This document shows, piece by piece, positions 16,059-21,993 of a DNA stretch of 64,000 nucleotides. The stretch spans positions 124,001 through 188,000 of the forward strand of contig CAVVFJ010000012.1 in the NCBI GenBank assembly GCA_963747425.1, given 5' to 3'. Each line of letters begins with the position of its first letter. Positions within the stretch are counted from its first letter, which is position 1. Under the pieces are notes generated by a model. That model was not told the DNA's origin, ran no database searches, and was given only the letters and a program-made list of their open reading frames with translations. Position numbers and translations under genes: made by a program. This DNA is from DASUPK01 sp963747425. GTDB taxonomy: Bacteria; Actinomycetota; Thermoleophilia; Solirubrobacterales; 70-9.

Positions 16059-16083
16059 GTTTTTCACGTTGAGCGTCGGGTAA
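16059..16083 (+). promoter_or_regulatory. sigma-B/sigma-F-type promoter upstream of csbD
   Basis: GTTTTT (16059-16064), 13-nt spacer, GGGTAA (16078-16083). This matches the general-stress sigma pattern GTTT...GGGTA of Bacillus sigma-B and actinobacterial sigma-F. CsbD was originally defined as a sigma-B regulon member, which strengthens the reading. Confidence 0.65.
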
Positions 16084-16117
16084 CCCTTTGCCGAACGAGA
16101 AAAGGAGAACAATCGAG

Positions 16118-16306
16118 ATGGGTGAGAACATCGACGAGGCCAAGGGCCGCACCAAGGAAGCGGCCGGCGACCTCACCGACGACGAGAAGCTCAAGCGAGA
16201 GGGCAAGATCGACCGCGCGGTCTCAAGCGTCAAGGGTGCCGTTGACGACGCCGCCGACAAGGTGAAGGAGAAGCTCGGGTCCGACGACGACGACTCTCGC
16301 GACTGA
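16118..16306 (+). CDS. CsbD family stress protein
   Basis: From ATG 16118, with an AAAGGAG ribosome site 10 nt upstream, the product is 62 residues: MGENIDEAKGRTKEAAGDLT, then DDEKLKREGKIDRA and a second K-G-A helix. This is the CsbD-like fold, very hydrophilic and charged. Molecular function is unknown but expression under general stress is common. A strong hairpin terminator follows. A TTG 30 nt upstream lies before the ribosome site and is rejected. Confidence 0.92.
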   Translation: MGENIDEAKGRTKEAAGDLTDDEKLKREGKIDRAVSSVKGAVDDAADKVKEKLGSDDDDSRD

Positions 16307-16338
16307 CCGCCCGCTGAACAAGCTGAAGCAGGGATCCG

Positions 16339-16365
16339 GAGGCCGGAGCAGATCGCTCCGGCCTC
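16339..16365 (+). terminator. hairpin terminator of csbD
   Basis: An 11-bp perfect stem (GAGGCCGGAGC / GCTCCGGCCTC) with a 5-nt loop, followed by TCTGTT, 33 nt after the csbD stop codon. Confidence 0.7.
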
Positions 16366-16418
16366 TCTGTTCGGGAGGACTGAGGAGAACTACGGAGACG
16401 AACCCGGAGTTCTTCCCG

Positions 16419-16499
16419 ATGACCGCTCGGCGAGCGGCGGGCAGACTCCCACGCGCCAAGGGGAGCAGGAAACCAAACCATCCGCCCGCCGCCGTTTGA
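16419..16499 (+). CDS. possible 26-residue basic peptide
   Basis: Between the csbD terminator and a second, stronger terminator lies an ATG frame of 26 codons (begins MTARRAAGRLPRAKG, ends PPAAV). It has GGAG about 9 nt upstream and its stop codon is 3 nt before the next terminator stem. The product is rich in Arg, Lys and Pro. Size and charge recall the tiny ribosomal proteins of actinobacteria, but I see no clear match to any of them. No obvious promoter was found, so readthrough from csbD or a small non-coding RNA are alternatives. Confidence 0.35.
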   Translation: MTARRAAGRLPRAKGSRKPNHPPAAV

Positions 16500-16502
16500 C
16501 TC

Positions 16503-16534
16503 ACGGGCCGCCCTGGGGGGCGGCCCGTTTTCTT
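16503..16534 (+). terminator. rho-independent terminator
   Basis: ACGGGCCGCC, loop CTGGGG, GGCGGCCCGT, then a T-rich tail TTTCTT. The polarity of the tail shows it stops plus-strand transcription, so a transcript other than csbD (which has its own terminator) probably ends here. Confidence 0.75.
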
Positions 16535-16542
16535 GCCAGGGT

Positions 16543-17295
16543 CTATTCGCGGACGTCGCCGACGGCGCGCGCGAGTTCGCCCGGCTTGGGCGCTTCGCCA
16601 CGTAGCTCGAGCAGGGCGAGGGCGACGACGACGATCACGAGCCCCTCGATCGGCTGGAGCAGCCCGTCGGCCGCCAGGTCCACGAAGGTGACGATGGCAA
16701 GCCCGTGGAAGGGCGCACTGATCAGCGAGACGGCGATCTCCGTAACGAGGATCGTGCCGACGACGGTCACCATCACCCGCCAGAAGTTGCCCCGAACCAG
16801 CTCGCGGCTGCGTCGCATGGAGCTCCAGACGCCCTGGTGCTCGAACTTGACCAGTGCGGGGGAGATGCTGAAGAAGGCCATGAAGATCAGACCGGGGATC
16901 ACCAGCAGCACGAGGCCAACCGCGGTGCCGAGGGTGAGCACGATGTCCAGCAGAACGAGCCGGCCAATCGGCACGGAGCGCAGGAGGGCGCGGATCCCGG
17001 GCAGTGGCCGACCGGCTCGCCACTCGATCACGGCGGCGGCGGCCAATCCGGCGTAGAAGGCCTGCCCGAAGAGGTTGACGATGATCGTGAGCGGGGCTGC
17101 AACGACAACCGCCACGTCTCGGGCGCTGCGGAGCCCCTCGACGTGGAGAGTGTCGAGCAGCGAATCGACGAGGGCCTGCGGCAGCAGCACGACGATCGCC
17201 GCCGTGATCAGGAAGAACCAGTGGGCGCGATAGGCCGATGCGACGTCGCGCGCTACCGCCCCCACCGAGAGGGAATGGGTTCGGGGCGTGGTCAT
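16543..17295 (-). CDS. multi-pass membrane protein of unknown function
   Basis: From ATG 17295 the product is 250 residues with about five to six hydrophobic segments. The pattern of a helix with GLVLLVIPGLIFMAFFSIS (about 130-150), then FEHQGVWSSMRRSRELVRGNFWRV, resembles the glycerophosphodiester-phosphodiesterase-type membrane domain and DUF975-like proteins with the W-S-R-S-x-x-L-V-x-G-x-x-W signature. That comparison is from memory and only suggestive. Its ATG overlaps the stop codon of the DUF429 gene by 4 nt (ATGA), so translation is coupled. Confidence 0.75.
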   Translation of the reverse strand: MTTPRTHSLSVGAVARDVASAYRAHWFFLITAAIVVLLPQALVDSLLDTLHVEGLRSARDVAVVVAAPLTIIVNLFGQAFYAGLAAAAVIEWRAGRPLPGIRALLRSVPIGRLVLLDIVLTLGTAVGLVLLVIPGLIFMAFFSISPALVKFEHQGVWSSMRRSRELVRGNFWRVMVTVVGTILVTEIAVSLISAPFHGLAIVTFVDLAADGLLQPIEGLVIVVVALALLELRGEAPKPGELARAVGDVRE

Positions 17296-18047
17296 GACTC
17301 GAGCAGGTGGGGCAGCGGGTTCGTCGGGACGTGGATCCACCCTTCGCGCACGGCGCGGTCGCGCTCCTCGTCGGATTCAGGCCCCTGAGTGAGCCCCAGC
17401 GCCGCTGCTCTGGCGACCAGGGAGGCGACCAGCGCGTCGAAGCAATTGTGGTCGGACTCGGCGGATTCGCGCTGCTGATGGGTCATCTCGATGCCGCCGA
17501 GCCCCTGCTCCAGGGTGGACAGGAGCTCGGGGAGCCGGGCGACTCCGACCCGGCTCTTGTAGCCGACGGCCGAGATCCCCCAGCCAGTGAGCGCGGGCGC
17601 AGGATAGGCCTCGATCACCTTGCCGGAACCGGCACGGTCCACCGGTTCGCCCCGAGCGGCCAGGCGGTCGAGCAGATAGGCGCAGCGCATCGCGACAACC
17701 CCGATCAGATCGGTGGAAACGCTCAGCGGGCGACGCGAGCCCCGCTCGATCAGGCGCCGGTCGGTCGCCCGGAAGCTGAGGTGAAAGCGGTAGACGTCCT
17801 GGTCCTCGCCGCTGCCCGGCCAGCCCGCCCTGTTGCGGTGGGCAGCCACCGCATCGACGAATTCGTCAGGCCAGCCGAACGGGGCATCGATCCCGACCTT
17901 GTCGGCGCCGGAGATCGCATCGAGCAGGGCGTCGTCGTCGAGCCCCGAGCGAAGCTCGGAGACCACCGGCCGGCTCGGTCCCCAGTCGACGGCGCACGCA
18001 CTGGTGTTGGCAGGCTGCGCCGCGAGGTCGATGCCGAGCGTCCGCAC
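17292..18047 (-). CDS. DUF429 domain protein (RNase H-like fold)
   Basis: The 251-residue protein opens with TLGIDLAAQPANTSACAVDW, the beta-hairpin with Asp that begins DUF429 domains. It continues with KVGIDAPFGWPDEFV near residue 50 (second acidic strand), YRFHLSFRATDR near 85, VIEAYPAPAL near 145, and DHNCFDALVASLVARAAAL near 210. These features suggest a metal-dependent nuclease-type active site, but no biochemical role is established to my knowledge. GTG 18047 follows a TACGAT box by 6 nt. Confidence 0.82.
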   Translation of the reverse strand: MRTLGIDLAAQPANTSACAVDWGPSRPVVSELRSGLDDDALLDAISGADKVGIDAPFGWPDEFVDAVAAHRNRAGWPGSGEDQDVYRFHLSFRATDRRLIERGSRRPLSVSTDLIGVVAMRCAYLLDRLAARGEPVDRAGSGKVIEAYPAPALTGWGISAVGYKSRVGVARLPELLSTLEQGLGGIEMTHQQRESAESDHNCFDALVASLVARAAALGLTQGPESDEERDRAVREGWIHVPTNPLPHLLES

Positions 18048-18053
18048 CCCGCG

Positions 18054-18078
18054 ATCGTATGGGGACCGGGGATAGAGT
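18054..18078. promoter_or_regulatory. divergent leaderless promoters
   Basis: Minus strand: TACGAT (18059-18054), 6 nt, GTG 18047. Plus strand: TAGAGT (18073-18078), 7 nt, GTG 18086. Both transcripts would start at their start codons. Confidence 0.45.
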
Positions 18079-18085
18079 CGCCGCC

Positions 18086-18733
18086 GTGTCCCTGACGGCG
18101 GTGACGGACTTCACGGTGCAGGCCCAGCACCTGCTCCGCGACGAGCACCAGTTCAAGTGGTACGTGGTCACCCTGCTGACGCTGGTCATCTACGTCTACG
18201 CGGTCGAGGTCGAGCGGCGAAGGTGGGACGTGATCCTCGCGGGCCTCGCGTTCTGGCTGGCGGATTGGATCAACGAGATCGCCAACTCGCTGATCCTCCA
18301 CTTCTCTGACCGGGCAGCGCTCTGGACGGTCACCGGCGACACCGCCTATCTGATCCTGATCGGGCTGACGATCGAGATCTCGCTGATGTTCGCGGTCTCC
18401 GGGGTGATCTATGCGAAGTCGCTGCCCGAGGATCCGAAGACGAAGCTTCTCGGAATGCCCAACCGCCTGACGATCGGGCTCGGGTTCTCGATCTTCGCCA
18501 CCTTCGTCGAGGTCCTTCTGCACGGAACCGGCTATTTCCACTGGGACTACTGGTGGTGGAACTTCCCCTGCGTCCCGCTGATCGTCGTGTTCGGCTACCT
18601 CTGGTTCTTCCTGATCGCGGGCTACGTCTATGACCGGCCCGACAACCGCTCCCGCCTGCGGATCGTCGGAGCGATGGCGGCGATCGTGATCCTCTCGATC
18701 CTCCTCTTCGGCGTGATCCTGGAGTGGATCTAG
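18086..18733 (+). CDS. integral membrane protein of unknown function
   Basis: The 215-residue product (GTG 18086) has six or seven hydrophobic segments with short loops, an LLRDEHQFKWYVVTLL start and a tryptophan/tyrosine-rich HWDYWWWNFPCV segment near residue 150. No known family is recognised. Its stop codon is followed two bases later by the GTG of the MBL-like gene, and the ribosome site of that gene lies within its last codons, so the two are co-translated. Confidence 0.75.
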   Translation: MSLTAVTDFTVQAQHLLRDEHQFKWYVVTLLTLVIYVYAVEVERRRWDVILAGLAFWLADWINEIANSLILHFSDRAALWTVTGDTAYLILIGLTIEISLMFAVSGVIYAKSLPEDPKTKLLGMPNRLTIGLGFSIFATFVEVLLHGTGYFHWDYWWWNFPCVPLIVVFGYLWFFLIAGYVYDRPDNRSRLRIVGAMAAIVILSILLFGVILEWI

Positions 18734-18735
18734 AC

Positions 18736-19332
18736 GTGGAGGAGGTAGTCCCCGGCGTCTGGCACTGGACCGCCGAGCACCCGAAGATCCACATGGAGGT
18801 CAGCTCCCACTGGGTGCCGACGTCCGGCACCCTGATCGATCCACTGCTGCCGCCGGATGTGGGGATTGATGCCTTCCGCGAGCAGCCGCCGAAGCTGATT
18901 CTGCTCAGCAACCGGCACCACCTGCGTCACGCGGAGCGCTTCGCCGAGGAACTGGGATGCGCGATCGAGTGCTCCAAGCCCGGGCTGCACGAGTTCGAGG
19001 GCGGAGTCGATGTTCAGGGCTTCGAATTCGGTTCGGAGGTTGCGCCCGGGATCGAGGCCCTCGAGGTCGGCGCCATCTGCCCGGACGAGACCGCACTGCT
19101 GATCCGGGACGCTCGGGCGCTGCTGATCGCCGACGGCATCATGCGCTACGGGGGAGAGATGCGGTTCGTCCCCGACCAGCTCCTCGGCGACGACCCCGAG
19201 GGCGTCAAGGCAGGCCTGCGCGAGGCCTATTCGCGGTTGCTCGACCGCGACTTCGACAGCCTGCTCTTCGCCCACGGCGATCCGATGGTCGGCGGAGGGA
19301 AGGACGCCCTTCGCCGTTTCGCGGAGATGTAA
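18736..19332 (+). CDS. MBL-fold-like hydrolase (degenerate metal site)
   Basis: From GTG 18736 (GGAG 11 nt upstream) the protein is 198 residues. It follows metallo-beta-lactamase topology: TLIDPLLPP at about 33-41, LLSNRHHLRHAERFAEE near 59-75 where the HxHxDH motif would be, an ADGIMRYGGEMRF strand and a final LLFAHGDPMVGGG with the conserved H-G. The second motif reads N-R-H-H-L-R-H, so some metal ligands are replaced, making it an atypical member. Function unknown. Confidence 0.72.
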   Translation: MEEVVPGVWHWTAEHPKIHMEVSSHWVPTSGTLIDPLLPPDVGIDAFREQPPKLILLSNRHHLRHAERFAEELGCAIECSKPGLHEFEGGVDVQGFEFGSEVAPGIEALEVGAICPDETALLIRDARALLIADGIMRYGGEMRFVPDQLLGDDPEGVKAGLREAYSRLLDRDFDSLLFAHGDPMVGGGKDALRRFAEM

Positions 19333-19335
19333 AAA

Positions 19336-19354
19336 GGACCGCCGCACGCGGTCC
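19336..19354 (+). terminator. short hairpin terminator
   Basis: GGACCGC and GCGGTCC pair around a 5-nt loop, just after an A-rich stop region of the MBL-like gene. No T-run follows. Confidence 0.45.
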
Positions 19355-19355
19355 G

Positions 19356-19361
19356 TAATCT
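19356..19361 (+). promoter_or_regulatory. -10 box TAATCT of the Nudix gene
   Basis: TAATCT, 6 nt, then GTG 19368. This is a leaderless arrangement directly after the upstream terminator. Confidence 0.45.
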
Positions 19362-19367
19362 GCAGCC

Positions 19368-19859
19368 GTGGCTCGTGACGACTATGAACTGACGGACGGA
19401 ACGCCGGACATCTCGGCCGCCGGCGGGGTCGTGATGCGACGTGACGAGGAGGGACGGACCAGGGTCGCGGTGATCCACCGGCCCAAGTACATGGACTGGT
19501 CCCTGCCCAAGGGCAAGTTGGAGAAGGGAGAGGGGTGGCTGGAGGCCGCCGTGCGCGAGGTCCAGGAGGAGACCGGATACCGCTGCGAGGTTGGAGCCGA
19601 GCTGCCACATGTCTCCTACCTGGACCGGAAGTCTCGGCGCAAGCTGGTCCGCTACTGGCTGATGGAGCCGATCGAGGGCGAATTCCACGCCCACGATGAG
19701 GTCGACGAGCTGCGCTGGGTGACGCCTGATGAGGCCGGCGAGCTGCTCACCTATCCGCACGACAAGGAGCTCGTCACCAAGGCGCTCCGGCGCTACCGCG
19801 TGCGGAGGTTCGTCCGCGCCCTGACCCCCTGGGCGCGGCAGCCGATGCCCGGCATGTGA
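19368..19859 (+). CDS. Nudix hydrolase (MutT-like)
   Basis: The 163-residue protein contains a full Nudix box, GKLEKGEGWLEAAVREVQEE continuing TG, at about residues 46-67, following the consensus GX5EX7REUXEEXGU. The stretch before it (AAGGVVMRRDEEGRTRVAVIHRP and WSLPKGK) resembles the MutT1/Ap(n)A pyrophosphohydrolase group, which cleaves nucleoside diphosphate derivatives to sanitise nucleotide pools. The C-terminus is basic. Exact substrate unknown. Next to msrA, another damage-repair gene. Confidence 0.92.
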   Translation: MARDDYELTDGTPDISAAGGVVMRRDEEGRTRVAVIHRPKYMDWSLPKGKLEKGEGWLEAAVREVQEETGYRCEVGAELPHVSYLDRKSRRKLVRYWLMEPIEGEFHAHDEVDELRWVTPDEAGELLTYPHDKELVTKALRRYRVRRFVRALTPWARQPMPGM

Positions 19860-19918
19860 GTAACGCCGGCCGCCTAGGATGGACTTAGGGATACGACCTC
19901 GACGGAAGGAATTCCCTG

Positions 19919-20437
19919 ATGACGGAAAACACCGAGACCGCGATCCTCGCCGGAGGGTGCTTCTGGGGCGTGCAGGAGCTGCTTCGCAAGCGCGACGGCG
20001 TCATCTCGACGCGTGTCGGATATGCCGGCGGCGAGAACGAGAACCCGACCTACGGGAACCACCCCGGCCACGCCGAGGCCGTCGAGATCGTCTTCGATCC
20101 CGACCGGATCTCCTACCGGGACATCCTCGAGTTCTTCTTCCAGATCCACGATCCGAGCACCAAGGACCGGCAGGGGAACGACATCGGCTCGAGCTATCGC
20201 TCGGAGATCTTCTATACGACCGACGAGCAGCGGCAGGTGGCGGAGGACACGATCGCCGACGTCGACGCCTCCGGCATCTGGCCGGGCAAGGTCGTCACCG
20301 AGGTGAGCGAGGCCGGGCCGTTCTGGGAGGCGGAGCCGGAGCACCAGGACTATCTGCAGCACTACCCGAACGGCTACACCTGCCATTTCCCGCGGCCGGA
20401 CTGGAAGCTGCCGCACCGCGAAGCGGCGGCGAGCTAG
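19919..20437 (+). CDS. msrA: peptide methionine sulfoxide reductase MsrA
   Basis: The 172-residue protein has the invariant active-site motif GGCFWG at residues 12-17, then GYAGGENENPTYGNHPGHAEAV (39-60) and the IHDPSTKDRQGNDIGSSYRS segment (80-99) of MsrA. It reduces the S-epimer of methionine sulfoxide using thioredoxin. An AAGGAAT ribosome site precedes the ATG. No MsrB gene is adjacent. A palindromic repeat copy begins 26 nt after the stop. Confidence 0.95.
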   Translation: MTENTETAILAGGCFWGVQELLRKRDGVISTRVGYAGGENENPTYGNHPGHAEAVEIVFDPDRISYRDILEFFFQIHDPSTKDRQGNDIGSSYRSEIFYTTDEQRQVAEDTIADVDASGIWPGKVVTEVSEAGPFWEAEPEHQDYLQHYPNGYTCHFPRPDWKLPHREAAAS

Positions 20438-20462
20438 CTCGGGCGACGCGCCGGGGCATCGG

Positions 20463-20542
20463 CCAGCGGGTCCTGTCGCCGGATTTCATCGACACGCGCG
20501 AACCCGCGCGTGTCGAAAGTGAAATCCGGCGCCACCCGCTGG
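20463..20542 (+). repeat. palindromic element, copy 1 (plus orientation)
   Basis: About 80 bp that folds end to end: outer arms CCAGCGGGT and ACCCGCTGG, a middle pair GCCGGATTTCA / TGAAATCCGGC, and an inner pair CGACACGCGCG / CGCGCGTGTCG. The core (20466-20539) is nearly the reverse complement of the copy at 21086-21157. Confidence 0.85.
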
Positions 20543-20606
20543 AGATGCGTCCCGCCGGACGACCCTGCAAGGTTCGCGCCTGCTTCTCGTCCAAAGCAGC
20601 AGTCGC

Positions 20607-20996
20607 CTACTCCGAGAGCCCGGCGGCTTCGAGCGCCTTGCTTTTCGACCCAAAGTCCTCCCAGCGCACGATCCTTCCGTCACGGAACTCGAAGAGGCCG
20701 CCTGTTTGGATGTCCGTCTCCACGCCGCTGCCTTTCGCTCTCACATGGATGGTGCCGCAGGCGAGCACTCGCTCGCCGAGATCGGTGAACTCGAAGTTCA
20801 TCTCGAACTTGTCGAAGACCTCGGAGGTATCGGCGACGAATGCTTCGATGCCCGAAAGGCCGTGGTAAGCGCCCTCCGTGGCGGCCCGAAGCGGCAGGAA
20901 TTCGACGTCGGGGTGATATGCATCGGCAAAGTCGCGCTCGCCGCGATTCCAATCGCCCTGGAGCTTGCGCAGCAGCTCGACGTTCTCCTCCGACAT
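20607..20996 (-). CDS. SnoaL-like / nuclear-transport-factor-2 fold protein
   Basis: From ATG 20996 the product is 129 residues beginning MSEENVELLRKLQGDWNRGE, a typical actinobacterial SnoaL-like opening. It continues with FADAYHPDVEFLPL, the GIEAFVADTSEVFDKFE helix, and RVLACGTIHVRAKGSG and LFEFRDGRIVRWEDFGS strands. These NTF2-fold proteins include isomerases, hydrolases and simple ligand binders. Catalytic role is not predictable. The frame is open to 21071 but homology begins at the chosen ATG. It is the only gene between two inverted palindromic elements, and a second SnoaL-like gene is at 53539. Confidence 0.85.
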   Translation of the reverse strand: MSEENVELLRKLQGDWNRGERDFADAYHPDVEFLPLRAATEGAYHGLSGIEAFVADTSEVFDKFEMNFEFTDLGERVLACGTIHVRAKGSGVETDIQTGGLFEFRDGRIVRWEDFGSKSKALEAAGLSE

Positions 20997-21085
20997 CGCC
21001 CACGCAGTATCTCGCGAGGGAGTGCCGCTTTCCATGCAAAGCAGCACTTCTGCCTCATGCTCGGCGCTCACACCTCGGCACTCGC

Positions 21086-21157
21086 GCGGGTGGCGCCGGA
21101 ATTGACTTTCGACACGCGCTCTTGCGCGTGTCGATCAATTTCGGCGACAGGACCCGC
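21086..21157 (-). repeat. palindromic element, copy 2 (inverted orientation)
   Basis: This 72-bp copy matches the reverse complement of copy 1 except in the terminal loop and at a few stem positions. There the middle arms change from TTTCA/TGAAA to ATTGA/TCAAT, keeping base pairing (one G-T wobble). The inner arm CGACACGCGC / GCGCGTGTCG is conserved. Confidence 0.85.
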
Positions 21158-21204
21158 GCGCCTGGCGGTCGGTCCCTGGCCTCAGTAGGCTGCCCGCCGG
21201 GGAG

Positions 21205-21957
21205 ATGGGCTATCTGATCAAAGCGCCGTTGGGGCTCGCCATGTTCTTCGGCGGGATCGTGCTCTTCAACGTCAAGCTGGTCTCGCTGCTCGAGACCGGG
21301 ACGTGCGCCTCCGGCAACACGCCGTACCAGATCGCTCAGCCCTGTCCGTCCGGGACCGGGACGGACATCCTGCTGCTGATGGCCGGGATCTTCGGCGGGC
21401 TGATCGGGGCAGGGATCTTCGCCTTCCGCGGCGACCCGCCCTGGGACAAGGATCGGCCGCTCAACAGCGCCAGCGACTTCAGCTTCGGGTTGTTCGCCTG
21501 GGGGCTCTTCTTCGCGGCGACGGGCGCAACCTCGCTGATCGCATCGCTGACCAATCAGCAGATCCAGGACTCGAGCGGCGGGCAGCTCGGCGGGATCATC
21601 GTCGGCGGCACCTTCCTGCTGATGGGCGTGCCGGCGCTGCTGCTCTCGCTCTGGCGCCTGGTCAGCGGGCTCGGCAAGCGCGACGAGCGACCCGCCACCG
21701 CCGGCGCGACCGCGGGTCTGGGCGGGGCCGGCGGCGGCATGATGTCGCGGATGAGCGCGGGGCTGAATCAGGCGCGCTCGGCGCAGCAGCTCGGCAACCG
21801 GCTTCCATGGGGATCGAGCGGAACCGCATCGTCGTCAGGGAGCGGAACCGGGGGCCAGATCGCGAAGCTCGAGCGGCTTCAGAAGCTCCGGGAATCCGGG
21901 GCACTGACCGACTCCGAGTTCGAGCGCGAGAAGGCCAAGATCCTCTCCGAGAACTAG
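21205..21957 (+). CDS. membrane protein with C-terminal SHOCT domain
   Basis: The 250-residue product has four hydrophobic segments (about 5-25, 50-72, 95-115, 128-150), a flexible Gly/Ser/Ala-rich linker, and a C-terminal helix pair IAKLERLQKLRESGALTDSE reaching FEREKAKIL, the SHOCT oligomerisation motif. Function is unknown. SHOCT domains commonly mediate self-association of membrane proteins. A GGGGAG ribosome site directly precedes ATG 21205. Confidence 0.82.
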   Translation: MGYLIKAPLGLAMFFGGIVLFNVKLVSLLETGTCASGNTPYQIAQPCPSGTGTDILLLMAGIFGGLIGAGIFAFRGDPPWDKDRPLNSASDFSFGLFAWGLFFAATGATSLIASLTNQQIQDSSGGQLGGIIVGGTFLLMGVPALLLSLWRLVSGLGKRDERPATAGATAGLGGAGGGMMSRMSAGLNQARSAQQLGNRLPWGSSGTASSSGSGTGGQIAKLERLQKLRESGALTDSEFEREKAKILSEN

Positions 21958-21979
21958 CGCGTAGTCATTATTAGGTAGG

Positions 21980-21985
21980 TACTGT
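21980..21985 (+). promoter_or_regulatory. -10 box TACTGT upstream of the acylase gene
   Basis: TACTGT, 8 nt, then ATG 21994. The sequence before it (ATTATTAGGTAGG) is unusually AT-rich for this genome. Confidence 0.4.
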
Positions 21986-21993
21986 TCTCGCCG

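Noticed and set aside
16366..16502. Riboswitch upstream of the next gene
   Set aside because: The stretch ends in a plus-strand terminator, but the following gene (16543-17295) is on the minus strand, so there is no downstream gene for a plus-strand riboswitch to regulate. No known riboswitch core was recognised.
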